Part shown: piece by piece, positions 1-7,409 of the stretch
Layout of the letters: every line of letters begins with the position of its first letter
Numbering within the stretch: the first letter of the stretch is position 1
Origin: Desulfoferrobacter suflitae
GTDB taxonomy: Bacteria; Desulfobacterota; Syntrophobacteria; Syntrophobacterales; Syntrophobacteraceae
DNA length: 64,000 nucleotides
Assembly (NCBI RefSeq): GCF_022603395.1
Contig: NZ_JAIBKA010000005.1
Location: 124,001 to 188,000 of the forward strand
Reading direction: 5' to 3'
Position numbers and translations under genes: made by a program
Notes under the pieces: generated by a model
The model's database searches: none
Told to the model about the DNA's origin: nothing
Seen by the model: the letters and a program-made list of their open reading frames with translations, nothing else

Positions 1-490
1 CAGCGTCGCCGAAAAGCACCGCCACATCGCGCCCCCGATCCGAGAAGTCGAGCGCGCTCGAATGGATTTCCGAGCCCACCACCAGGATGTTTTTATAAGT
101 GCCGGCTCGAATGAGTGCGTCGGCTACCGTCATGGAATACAGAAAACCGGTGCATTGGTTGCGCACATCCATGCAGCCTATGTGCCGCACCCCCAGTTTT
201 TTTTGCAGGTAACACCCGGTCCCGGGAAAATGATGATCCGGACTGAGGGTGGCAAAAATAATGAAGTCGACATCGGAAGCACTCATTGCAGCATCTTCGA
301 GAGCTCTCCTGGATGCTTCCAGTGCGAGGTCCGAACACAGCGTCCCCTCATCCGCAAAGCGCCGTTCTTCAATGCCTGTGCGGGTTTGAATCCATTCGTT
401 GCTGGTGGTGAACAATTTGGCGAGGTCATCGTTGGTGACTACTTTCGGCGGCACATAGGATCCGATGCCGCGAATGGTCGCTCGAATCAT
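1..490 (-). CDS. fabH: beta-ketoacyl-ACP synthase III (FabH), 5' part, cut by window edge
   Basis: The first 163 codons of a FabH-type condensing enzyme, which starts type II fatty-acid synthesis by joining acetyl-CoA (or another acyl-CoA) to malonyl-ACP in the cytosol. The protein begins MIRATIRGIGSYVPPKVV, has the family stretch SNEWIQTRTGIEERR near residues 30-45, and carries the nucleophile Cys in RNQCTGFLYS near residue 113. The reading frame stays open to base 1, so the catalytic His and Asn lie outside the window. The ATG at 490 follows AAGGAGAC at good spacing. An insertion sequence begins 116 bp upstream, so the native promoter may be altered. Because FabH paralogs also serve in secondary pathways, the exact acyl primer cannot be stated. 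Confidence 0.85.
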   Translation of the reverse strand, partial: MIRATIRGIGSYVPPKVVTNDDLAKLFTTSNEWIQTRTGIEERRFADEGTLCSDLALEASRRALEDAAMSASDVDFIIFATLSPDHHFPGTGCYLQKKLGVRHIGCMDVRNQCTGFLYSMTVADALIRAGTYKNILVVGSEIHSSALDFSDRGRDVAVLFGDA

Positions 491-596
491 CTGAGTCTCC
501 TTTACAACGCAATGGCTGAACCAGGTTTGTGTGGCGGTCGCGCGCAGTATCGCCCGGCAATTCTTGATAAGATTTAGTGAGTTGTCAATAATAATG

Positions 597-606
597 CGGT
601 ATTTCT
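597..606. repeat. left copy of 10-bp target-site duplication of the IS
   Basis: CGGTATTTCT directly abuts the left inverted repeat of the insertion sequence and recurs exactly at 2534-2543. A length of 8-10 bp is usual for ISAs1-family insertions, and the exact match points to a fairly recent event. Confidence 0.85.
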
Positions 607-624
607 CACGGTAAATTTGTTCTC
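607..624. repeat. left terminal inverted repeat of the IS
   Basis: CACGGTAAATTTGTTCTC; pairs with the right end at 14 of 18 positions, with the outer six bases identical. It begins immediately inside the target duplication and overlaps the transposase stop codon at 623-625 by two bases. Confidence 0.75.
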
Positions 625-1378
625 ATTCTAATTGCCGGTGAGCAGGGGTACATGAGTTTGTTGTCATACACAGATAGTCGAGAACTGAGCGGACATTGCG
701 ATTGAGTTGACGCATTTTCTGTGCGACGCTGTATACACCCTTGGACTTGATGAGCCCGACGGCAAATCGCCTAAGCCGGGTGATATTTTCGGGACCGTAG
801 CCCTTGGATATCCTGCTGCGGTCCTCGTCATAGTTCCAATCGATGATATAATGGCAGGAATTTTCGATGCTCCAGTGGCCTCGATTAGTGTTGAGAACGT
901 TTTGTGCGTCGGCTTCTTCCGGGGATTTGCTGGTGATGCCATAGACGGTCTCACAAGATTCTTTGCCTGATTTTTTGTCTATTGAGTGACGTTCGATTGC
1001 GAACGCTTGCCCAACATGAGGAAAGTTGAGGTAGTCGTTGAGCTCGGTGGTGGTCCAGATTTTACGGGTTTCAATCCGTCCATGATCACAAGAGTCGTTG
1101 TCGATATAATCCGGCTCTTTTGGGTTTTGGAAGAAGAATTCGATGTCTGTACGAAGTGTGGGTTGGTTATCCTTAACGGTGAAATGATAGTGAGCTTTGC
1201 GCTCCAGAACCAGATAATCGGCGAAGGCGCGTTGCGTTAGAAGGGCATCCGCCGTGATGACTTTGTCTTGAATATTGATAGGATCAAGGAGTGGGGCGGC
1301 CATTTTTATCTCGTTTGTTCGCTTGGCCTCCTCATCCCCTTCCTTGGGAAGGGTACCTACTTTTTTTGGGTGTAGCAA
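623..1378 (-). CDS. ISAs1-type transposase, C-terminal part (downstream frame)
   Basis: Carries the second half of an ISAs1 DDE transposase: NIQDKVITADALLTQ holds the second catalytic Asp, HGRIETRKIWTTT is the ISAs1 signature, and RGHWSIENSCHYIID followed by EDRSRI holds the catalytic Glu region. The frame is open from the TTG at 1376-1378, but translation probably does not start there: the homology runs straight on from the upstream ORF (QKK then VGTLPKEGDE) if the ribosome slips back one base at 1360-1366. Joined, the two frames give about 595 residues with no other defect. Either a programmed -1 shift or loss of one A from an original run of eight explains the break. Confidence 0.85.
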   Translation of the reverse strand: MLHPKKVGTLPKEGDEEAKRTNEIKMAAPLLDPINIQDKVITADALLTQRAFADYLVLERKAHYHFTVKDNQPTLRTDIEFFFQNPKEPDYIDNDSCDHGRIETRKIWTTTELNDYLNFPHVGQAFAIERHSIDKKSGKESCETVYGITSKSPEEADAQNVLNTNRGHWSIENSCHYIIDWNYDEDRSRISKGYGPENITRLRRFAVGLIKSKGVYSVAQKMRQLNRNVRSVLDYLCMTTNSCTPAHRQLE

Positions 1379-2409
1379 TTCTTGGTCTGATGACCAATGG
1401 CGCTCATGATGTGGGTCTGATAGCCCTGCTCATCGATAGCATTGCGCATGACCTTGCCGTCGATTGCCAGGCTTTCATCCTTTTCGCCGTGGGTTTTATT
1501 CCAATTTTGCAGGGCGTGGTCCAGGTCCAGTGGATCGACACGGATAAGGACATTCCGGAAGACGTATTCGCTTGGAACCACACATCGGCCGTTTTCCACA
1601 CGACACCTGAAACGTTCACGCGCCTTTTGGCCAAGGCTGTTTGCCCAGTCGGTGATAGCCTTATAGCCTCGCATTCCGCACAAGATTGCACCGGCCGCGA
1701 TGGCGAGTACGGTTGAAAGCCTGTGGCGACGTCCTTGTGCACGACGGGGATCTGGTATATCGGTGAAGAATTGCGGCAAAGACTGCATATGCTCGGCAGT
1801 AATCATGATTTTGGCTCCTCCTGTATTAAAGGCCGATTCGAGAAGTGGGCGCGAGAGCAACTCTCGTGCATTGGGTCGCAGTGGTCTTACGAAGATCATT
1901 TTGGGCGGGTGGGTTCTAGCACTGTAGCCATTGCCGGTGCGGCGGAAGCCCCTGGTCTGACCGACACAGTGCCAGTTAGCTGCTCTATAGACGGTGCCCT
2001 GAAAGCGTCGAGGGTCCACAAAGGTTTCAAGCAACAACAAAGGATGGCCAAAGATATCTTGCCAATCGCGAGGGATTCTCTTCTGGCACAATGATAAGAC
2101 GCGAGAGCCCAAATTCGGAAAGTGCCAGTCGGGAAGAATAAGAAAACGACTGTTGTTGGCTACCAGTTTCAACCGATCATACTGATGGCGTGGGCTCCAA
2201 CCGATCCATTGGTCCCGCGCCGCGCACTTCCATGCGGCGGCGGAAAAGCTCAGAAGCGCCACCCACTGGTTGCGCCATAGGCCAATGTACCAAAGCGTTT
2301 CGCTGATCTTAGGCATGCGTCCCAGATAATGATGCTCATCCATCACTTCCTGATAGCGACCTTCCTCTGATCGCTCAACGGGCCTGACATGGACCTCCCA
2401 TAGGTTCAA
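1357..2409 (-). CDS. DruA-like (DUF4338) domain fused to N-terminal half of ISAs1 transposase
   Basis: Residues about 1-185 match the DUF4338 family, also found as DruA of Druantia anti-phage systems: WVALLSFSAAAWKCAARDQW, NNSRFLILP, LASRVL-like NLGSRVLSL, and LLLETFVDPRRFQGTVYRAANW. After a fresh Met-rich segment (MITAEHMQSLPQFFTDIPDPR) comes the ISAs1 N-terminal region and the first catalytic Asp in LAIDGKVMRNAID. The chosen start is the TTG at 2409, which follows GGAGGTG with 7 bases between; no ATG has such a site. The frame ends at TAG (1357-1359) inside an A-run. Together with the downstream frame it would encode a two-domain transposase. The role of the DruA-like part in transposition is unknown. 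Confidence 0.85.
   Translation of the reverse strand: MNLWEVHVRPVERSEEGRYQEVMDEHHYLGRMPKISETLWYIGLWRNQWVALLSFSAAAWKCAARDQWIGWSPRHQYDRLKLVANNSRFLILPDWHFPNLGSRVLSLCQKRIPRDWQDIFGHPLLLLETFVDPRRFQGTVYRAANWHCVGQTRGFRRTGNGYSARTHPPKMIFVRPLRPNARELLSRPLLESAFNTGGAKIMITAEHMQSLPQFFTDIPDPRRAQGRRHRLSTVLAIAAGAILCGMRGYKAITDWANSLGQKARERFRCRVENGRCVVPSEYVFRNVLIRVDPLDLDHALQNWNKTHGEKDESLAIDGKVMRNAIDEQGYQTHIMSAIGHQTKNCYTQKK
1360..1366 (-). promoter_or_regulatory. A_AAA_AAG slippery heptamer at transposase frame junction
   Basis: On the minus strand the upstream frame reads CAA AAA AAG TAG. The heptamer A AAA AAG is in the correct phase for -1 slippage, the same heptamer used by dnaX and several IS families. Slipping back one base gives Q-K-K-V-G, which restores ISAs1 homology exactly. 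A one-base deletion from an A8 tract would give the same appearance, so programming is not proven. Confidence 0.55.
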
Positions 2410-2515
2410 CGTGGATCACCTCCAAAGTGAAGTAAGTAGCGTACTTTCTATACACCAATGGGAGGCAGTTGACCAGAAATAAGTGTAAGTCATGGAGTTT
2501 ACTGGAAAATATATA

Positions 2516-2533
2516 GAGCACCTATTCACCGTG
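2516..2533. repeat. right terminal inverted repeat of the IS
   Basis: Read inward on the minus strand this end is CACGGTGAATAGGTGCTC, matching the left end at 14 of 18 bases. About 105 bp separate it from the TTG start of the transposase; this stretch must hold the transposase promoter. Confidence 0.75.
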
Positions 2534-2543
2534 CGGTATTTCT
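2534..2543. repeat. right copy of 10-bp target-site duplication of the IS
   Basis: CGGTATTTCT, identical to 597-606. Removing 607-2543 would restore an uninterrupted fabH-kinase intergenic region of about 210 bp. Confidence 0.85.
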
Positions 2544-2571
2544 GAGGACGCTTCTGCAGACACTTGATCCA

Positions 2572-2599
2572 TTGTAATTCGGGTTTTTGATGTTATTAT
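2572..2599 (+). promoter_or_regulatory. candidate sigma-70 promoter for the histidine kinase
   Basis: TTGTAA (2572-2577), a 16-bp spacer and TATTAT (2594-2599) lie 40 bp before the kinase start and just outside the IS. If this is the native promoter, the insertion left the kinase expressible. Pattern match only. Confidence 0.35.
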
Positions 2600-2638
2600 T
2601 CGTGTCTGAGTGCAAATCGGACAATGAGGTGCAGCAGC

Positions 2639-3793
2639 ATGTTGAATATCCCGGTGCCACATGATCGTCTGGCTTTTTTCCTGGCAGAGCTCGGCATAAG
2701 CGATGAAGAACTCGACTTTCTGGCTCCCTATCGTGACACATTTGTCAGCCACGGGGACGAATTTGGCCGATATTTCTATGACTATTTTTACGCTATCCCG
2801 CGCACCCGGATTATCATAGATCACGACAAGCCTGCGAGACGACTTGCCAAAACCTTGTCCAACTGGTTCGAGTCGTTGTTCAAGGAGCGGTTGAATAAAG
2901 AATTTTTGAGCTTCCTTTGGAAGAGCGGCATAAGACACGTGGATGTCAATGTCGATCAGAGATATGTCAATCTTGGCTACGCTGCGACGCGACAATTCTG
3001 CCACCGAATTATCCAGTCCCAGGTGCCCTCCGCTGCGCGACCGCAGGTCACTTCGACCGTTGATAAAATGCTCGATCTCTGTGTGTTGGTGGCAACCGAT
3101 GCCTATGTGACGGCCACCACACGGTGCGATTTGGAAGTGATAAAAGGGGTCGCACACCAGGTGAGAAATCCCATCACGGTTATAGGCGGCAATATCTTGC
3201 GGCTCCAGAGAAAAATTGAATCGAGCGGCAAAGACAGCCAAATGCTCGAATCGATCATATCGCAAACCAGACGGCTCGAGAGGATGGTTACGGACATCGG
3301 GGTGTACAATGAGATTTTTCGGGAAGATCCGCAATTCACCGTGAATTCGCTGCAGCAAATCCTGTCCAGCACGATCGCGCAGGTCAAAGAGGCAAAGGGA
3401 ATCAACAACGCGGTCGTTGAACTGATCTTTCACCCCGGGTTTACCCTGGTCAAAGCCGATACCCGGGACCTGCAAGTGATGTTTCGATATCTCGTTGAAA
3501 ACAGCTTTGAGGCGATGGACTTGAATGATCCTTATCTGAGAGTCTCTTCGGGAGGCGATTCCAGTGAACGATTCGTACATGTCGAGATCTTCAACACCGG
3601 TATTCCCCCAGACAAAGACCAGCTCGACAATTTATATACCCCCTTTTACTCATCCAAACCTACGGGAACAGGTTTCGGCCTCCCCATTGCAAGAATGATT
3701 GCCCGCAAAAATCTTGGCACGGTCACCATCGAACCGGTCCCCGGCAGAGGAACAAAATGCATGGTGGTCTTGCCAAAAGCGGAGCCGGCTTGA
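2639..3793 (+). CDS. globin-coupled sensor histidine kinase
   Basis: A soluble 384-residue sensor kinase with no membrane segment. Residues about 10-165 resemble the protoglobin/globin-sensor domain: an all-helical stretch with the likely heme-proximal His100 in KSGIRHVDVN followed by RYVNLGY, as in globin-coupled sensors. The transmitter follows: H-box AHQVRNPIT (His173), N-box ENSFEAM, G1-like EIFNTGIP, and TGFGLPIA. Such kinases sense O2, CO or NO through heme and phosphorylate a response regulator. I chose the ATG at 2639 because GAGGTG stands 7 bases before it; the in-frame ATG at 2624 has no ribosome site. No regulator is adjacent. Heme binding is inferred from the His position only. 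Confidence 0.8.
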   Translation: MLNIPVPHDRLAFFLAELGISDEELDFLAPYRDTFVSHGDEFGRYFYDYFYAIPRTRIIIDHDKPARRLAKTLSNWFESLFKERLNKEFLSFLWKSGIRHVDVNVDQRYVNLGYAATRQFCHRIIQSQVPSAARPQVTSTVDKMLDLCVLVATDAYVTATTRCDLEVIKGVAHQVRNPITVIGGNILRLQRKIESSGKDSQMLESIISQTRRLERMVTDIGVYNEIFREDPQFTVNSLQQILSSTIAQVKEAKGINNAVVELIFHPGFTLVKADTRDLQVMFRYLVENSFEAMDLNDPYLRVSSGGDSSERFVHVEIFNTGIPPDKDQLDNLYTPFYSSKPTGTGFGLPIARMIARKNLGTVTIEPVPGRGTKCMVVLPKAEPA

Positions 3794-3871
3794 AGTCTCG
3801 CGATACAAGCAGGCAGTCTGTGCAGTGCACCAGCATCGTGCGGAAACATGGGATGTCACGAAGTATCACAC

Positions 3872-3906
3872 ACATGGTTGCCGGCCACACAGTATCACAA
3901 CCATGT
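3872..3906. repeat. 9-bp inverted repeat between kinase and map
   Basis: ACATGGTTG (3872-3880) and CAACCATGT (3898-3906) are perfect complements around a 17-base spacer, and the octamer GTATCACA occurs twice in the same stretch. The 247-bp gap (3794-4040) otherwise shows no gene. It could be an operator or a weak hairpin. Confidence 0.3.
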
Positions 3907-4040
3907 CACCCTGCTCTGGCGCGCTTGAGTATTGCCGACAGAGGATTTATGCTTGAAGGGGATGGATACCCTGCCGATTCCAGCGGACAACGGAACATCC
4001 TGCTGTGGACTGATCAAATTCGAAAGACAGGTTTTTGAGG

Positions 4041-4943
4041 ATGGTATTGAAATCAAGCAACTTGAAACTCGGCCGAAATGATCCCTGCCCTTGTGGCAGC
4101 GGCCTCAAATATAAGAAATGTTGCCTCACCGAGAGTGGGCCGATAAGAGGAAAAACAGCGAACGTCATGAAGGATTCCTATTACCAAAGATACAAGATTC
4201 GACTCAAACAAAAATCGGATATCGACGCCATTCGTCTGACGGGCAAACTCGTCACGGATACCCTTGACTACGTGGAGCAGGCGATCAAGCCGGGAATTTC
4301 CACGGATCAAATCAATACGCTGGTGCACGAATACACCATCAAGCACGGCGCCATACCGGCACCCCTGAACTACCGGGGATTTCCCAAAAGTGTCTGTGTG
4401 TCGGTCAATGAGGTCATTTGTCACGGCATTCCGGGGGAAAGGATTTTGCGCGAGGGTGACATCGTCAATGTAGATGTGACCTCGATCCTTAATGGCTACT
4501 ATGCCGACGCTAACAAGACCTTCATCTTGGGAAGCCCCAATCCGGACGCTCGGAAAATCGTCAGTGTGGCCCATGAGAGCCTCAAGGTGGGAATTTCAAT
4601 GGTGCGCCCCGGAAACACCATTGGAGATATCGGCTGGGCGATTCAACGTTATGCCGAGGGGCAGGGGTGTTCGGTGGTGAGAGAATTCCTGGGCCACGGA
4701 GTAGGGTTTGACTTTCACGAGCCTCCCCAGGTTCCCCACTATGGAAGGAGAGGGGAAGGCGTGCGGCTGGCGCCGGGAATGGTCTTCACCATTGAACCCA
4801 TGATCAACCTTGGAGGCAAGGAACTGTTGATTCTGGATGACGGGTGGACGGCGGTGACCAGGGATGGCTCTCTGTCTGCGCAATTTGAACAAACCGTTGT
4901 GGTGACCGAAGACGGAGTTGAGAGCCTGACCCCATTTGATTGA
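4041..4943 (+). CDS. map: type I methionine aminopeptidase with N-terminal SEC-C zinc motif
   Basis: Removes the initiator Met from nascent proteins. Residues about 11-28 form a SEC-C motif ([15 protein letters not shown]; Cys16, Cys18, Cys27, Cys28), a small zinc finger thought to help ribosome docking. The catalytic domain keeps all type I residues: His in VICHGIPG, Asp in VDVT and in YYADANKT, His in [12 protein letters not shown], Glu in FTIEPM and in FEQTVVV. At 300 residues it is longer than the 260-residue E. coli enzyme by the SEC-C extension. The ATG at 4041 was taken; a TTG two codons upstream (4035) is an alternative. It stands alone, with a 400-bp gap after it. Confidence 0.93.
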   Translation: MVLKSSNLKLGRNDPCPCGSGLKYKKCCLTESGPIRGKTANVMKDSYYQRYKIRLKQKSDIDAIRLTGKLVTDTLDYVEQAIKPGISTDQINTLVHEYTIKHGAIPAPLNYRGFPKSVCVSVNEVICHGIPGERILREGDIVNVDVTSILNGYYADANKTFILGSPNPDARKIVSVAHESLKVGISMVRPGNTIGDIGWAIQRYAEGQGCSVVREFLGHGVGFDFHEPPQVPHYGRRGEGVRLAPGMVFTIEPMINLGGKELLILDDGWTAVTRDGSLSAQFEQTVVVTEDGVESLTPFD

Positions 4944-5346
4944 CACCGCGTCGCGGCAAATCACAACGGCGTGCGCCGCGCCAGACTGCCCGCCGGAGAA
5001 GATCTGCCGGCGCCGCCTCATGAGTTGATGGCTATCCCCGCTGAAGAGTTCTTGCGTTGCCAGGCTTTCCCATCGCTTCGGCGCGATTTGTCGTGATTGT
5101 GGCGTGTTTAACGTCTATATGGCGCGATAATGGCGTATAGTAATTTCACGTCGCTTGCAAGGGCCGTGACTTAATGCGGCTTCACCGTCAAAAATTTTCT
5201 TTGGCATAGTAATTGCTCTGCTCTTTGACTGCGAAATTAAACTCTTTCCTCCTCTTTGAAGCCAACCGGTTAGCCCCGCCGATTGGCTTTTCTTTTGCCC
5301 GGCAGGGCGCGCACAATGTACTTTTGGATCCACTCAGCAAACTTGC
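4944..5346. other. intergenic stretch between map and Cys-rich small genes
   Basis: No convincing gene. It contains short GC-rich hairpins just after map and one strong plus-strand terminator-like hairpin at 5260-5296, more than 300 bp downstream of map. A 72-codon minus-strand frame (5115-5333) has no ribosome site or recognisable family. Confidence 0.5.
5260..5296 (+). terminator. rho-independent terminator-like hairpin, plus strand
   Basis: AGCCAA at 5260 pairs with TTGGCT at 5283-5288; after a C/A mismatch CGG pairs with CCG. The 3' arm runs into TTTTCTTTT, as expected for a plus-strand terminator. No plus-strand gene ends nearby, so it may end a long map 3' tail or a small RNA. Confidence 0.5.
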
Positions 5347-5502
5347 TTAGTTCGCATCCTTTTCGTCGCAAGGAACGCATATGCCTTCCGCACTGATGCA
5401 TTCGTCACAGTAATTGCGATGACACATGCGGCACTCCTTGACGGCCATTTCCCGGTCAAACTCCTGGCCGCAGGCTACGCATTCAAACTTTTTTTCCGCC
5501 AT
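5347..5502 (-). CDS. 51-residue Cys-rich putative zinc-binding protein
   Basis: A very small protein, MAEKKFECVACGQEF then CRMCHRNYCDEC and CVPCDEKDAN. Eight Cys in four pairs (CxxC, CxxC, CxxC-like CDEC, CVPC) suggest two zinc or iron sites in a compact zinc-ribbon fold. The ATG at 5502 has AAGGAG nine bases upstream, so the longer open frame to 5556 was rejected. It follows the 71-residue gene by 25 bp and is probably cotranscribed with it. No specific function is recognised; small zinc ribbons of this kind often serve as adaptor or regulatory domains. Confidence 0.7.
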   Translation of the reverse strand: MAEKKFECVACGQEFDREMAVKECRMCHRNYCDECISAEGICVPCDEKDAN

Positions 5503-5527
5503 GATCTTATTCTCCTTCGTATCGCCA

Positions 5528-5743
5528 TCAGGCGATTCCAAAACCTTGTGACACATATTCTTTCAGGCTTGCCTTGGCTTCAGTGATGGTCCGGCCAAGC
5601 TTCCAGGGTTCCATAAAGCCTTCCATCATGAGCTTCCAGCCTTCTTCATCATGCAGGATGTCAGCATTGCCACACGACACGCCGCATCCTTCCGTGCCGA
5701 CCAAATCATAGAGATATTGGTTGAGTTCAGCCTTTTCATCCAT
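5528..5743 (-). CDS. hypothetical 71-residue protein with CGVSCG motif
   Basis: Starts at ATG 5743 behind an excellent ribosome site (GGAAGGAGG). The sequence is soluble, acidic and has a short Cys pair in GTEGCGVSCGN, followed by a helix-rich C-terminus (ITEAKASLKEYVSQGFGI). I do not recognise the family. It is the first gene of a two-gene minus-strand unit with the Cys-rich 51-residue protein; the shared presence of paired Cys suggests both bind metal or act in thiol chemistry, which is inference only. Confidence 0.6.
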   Translation of the reverse strand: MDEKAELNQYLYDLVGTEGCGVSCGNADILHDEEGWKLMMEGFMEPWKLGRTITEAKASLKEYVSQGFGIA

Positions 5744-6317
5744 ATTGAAACCTCCTTCCGCTTCGCTTCCACCCGAGGTGAAACCGGGAGACGGTCTTCC
5801 CCCGCCGGAACGAATGCCATCAGGTTATCTTTCCTTGTCTGTGTCTGTTCTTAAAATTAATAACTTTCCATCAATCTTCAACCACCCGGGTTGTTGCTTC
5901 ACCTTGTGCTGACCTTGGCCGACGTCGGGGCCGCTCTTGCACCTTCGGTTGAGCATGGTGTCGCTCGCAAGATGCCATTCACGCTGCCTGGACGAGTGGG
6001 CGTGGGTATTGGGCTGATGGGCCGCGGTGACACGCAGATTACGCCCGGCTCGCTTGGCAATTGTTTTGACAAATGGCCCAATTACAGCCACAATCAACAC
6101 TCAGCGCGAGACAGTTCAATAGCCGTCCGGCACATAACGTTGGGATGCCTTCAGCAACGCTCCGACGACACGATCAGATGATGATCGAATAAACTGGCTC
6201 TGTTCAGAACAGGTAAGATGATTGCGCTGCTGTGACGATGGATTTGGCACGAGACAACGGGGCCGCTTTTTTCCCGCCATCACTGGCCGGCTGGGTTTGG
6301 GGAGAATTAGAGAGCGC
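5744..6317. other. divergent intergenic region, 574 bp, no gene seen
   Basis: Lies between the minus-strand small genes and the HD-GYP regulator and should hold both promoters. A weak minus-strand candidate is TTGAAG (complement of 5876-5881), 16 bp, TAATTT (complement of 5854-5859). Open frames across it lack ribosome sites and family features. Confidence 0.4.
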
Positions 6318-7409
6318 ATGGCTAGAATACTGATTGTTGATGATGAAGAACCGATTCGACGACTGCTCGGGCAGTTGCTCGAAATGAAAGGGTATGATTG
6401 CGAACTGGCTGCCGATGCAAGGGAGGCCCGCCAGTTGTTTAAGGACGAACGGTTTGAATTGGTTCTGTGCGATTTGAATATGCCCGGGGAGTCGGGGCTG
6501 CAGTTGCTGCGGTTTATCCTTGGTGAACATCAGAACACGGCCGCCATCACCGTAACCGCCATAGATGATCCGGAAGTTGCCAGAACAGCGCTGGATATCG
6601 GCGTTTACGGCTACATCATCAAGCCATTTGAGGCCAACGAAATATTGATTAACGTTACCAATGCCTTGCGCAGACGGCAACTGGAAATTGACAACCGAAT
6701 CAACCGTCAGAGTCTTGAACAGATCGTTGAGATCCGCACAAGGGAGCTCCGTGCCACGGTCCATACACTTGAGACTAAGGAACGCCAATTACGGGAACGT
6801 GAAGCTGTTCTGGAAAAAACACTGTACGACTATCGACAGGCAATGGAAGGGATTGTTGAAGCCATGGCGTTGACCGTGGAAATGCGGGATCCCTACACCG
6901 CGGGGCATCAACGCCGAGTGGTCGAACTGGTTCACGCCATAAGCCAAAGCATGGGGCTATCCGAGCAGCAGCAGGACGGAATCAGGATGGCGGGGGTTAT
7001 CCATGATGTCGGCAAGATTGCCGTGCCGGCCGAAATTCTCAGCAAACCCGGACGGATAAATGAGCTCGAATATTCGCTGATTAAATCACATCCGCAAGTG
7101 GGTTACGACATCCTCAAAAACATACGGTTCCCGTGGCCAATCGCCAAGATCGTCCTGCAACACCACGAAAGGCTGGATGGCTCCGGGTATCCGCAGGGTC
7201 TGCGGGGCAATCAGATTCTGCTTGAAGCAAGGATTTTGGCAGTGGCTGATGTGGTCGAGGCGATGGCCTCGCATCGACCTTATCGGCCGGGCCTTGGAAT
7301 CGCCACTGCTCTGGAGCACATTTCCGAAATGCGGGGGATTCTCTACGATGTGGAAGTGGTTGATGCTTGTCTGAAGACCTTTAGAGAGAACGCGTTCAAG
7401 TTTGAGTGA
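6318..7409 (+). CDS. response regulator with HD-GYP output domain
   Basis: A 363-residue two-domain signalling protein. The receiver (about 1-120) has the acidic pair in IVDDEEP, phospho-acceptor Asp52 in LVLCDLNMPG, the conserved Thr in VTAID and Lys in IIKPFEA. A coiled linker (about 130-185, rich in Glu/Arg) leads to an HD-GYP domain with HDVGK, HHERLDGSGYP and the final GYP signature intact, so it should hydrolyse cyclic di-GMP. The start ATG at 6318 fits the receiver fold; an upstream open frame to 6222 adds unrelated residues. No cognate kinase is adjacent; the globin kinase 2.5 kb upstream is one possible partner (inference). Confidence 0.9.
   Translation: MARILIVDDEEPIRRLLGQLLEMKGYDCELAADAREARQLFKDERFELVLCDLNMPGESGLQLLRFILGEHQNTAAITVTAIDDPEVARTALDIGVYGYIIKPFEANEILINVTNALRRRQLEIDNRINRQSLEQIVEIRTRELRATVHTLETKERQLREREAVLEKTLYDYRQAMEGIVEAMALTVEMRDPYTAGHQRRVVELVHAISQSMGLSEQQQDGIRMAGVIHDVGKIAVPAEILSKPGRINELEYSLIKSHPQVGYDILKNIRFPWPIAKIVLQHHERLDGSGYPQGLRGNQILLEARILAVADVVEAMASHRPYRPGLGIATALEHISEMRGILYDVEVVDACLKTFRENAFKFE

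Larger units (their letters stand above)
607..2533 (-). mobile_element. complete ISAs1-type insertion sequence, 1927 bp, with DruA-like/transposase gene
   Basis: Element limits come from three agreeing signs. The ends are inverted repeats: CACGGTAAATTTGTTCTC read inward from 607 and CACGGTGAATAGGTGCTC read inward from 2533, matching at 14 of 18 bases. Both ends are flanked by the exact 10-bp duplication CGGTATTTCT. The interior holds one transposase gene on the minus strand in two overlapping frames. At 1927 bp it is longer than ordinary ISAs1 elements (about 1.2-1.4 kb), the extra length being the DUF4338 domain at the transposase N-terminus. It sits in the divergent promoter region between fabH and a histidine kinase. 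It would be active only if the two frames are joined by frameshifting. Confidence 0.85.

Noticed and set aside
62-577. Plus-strand open frame of 171 codons
   Set aside because: It lies antisense to fabH, has no family resemblance or ribosome site; the minus strand reads as a clear FabH.
5115-5333. 72-codon minus-strand frame after map
   Set aside because: No ribosome site, no family, and it crosses the terminator-like hairpin at 5260-5296.
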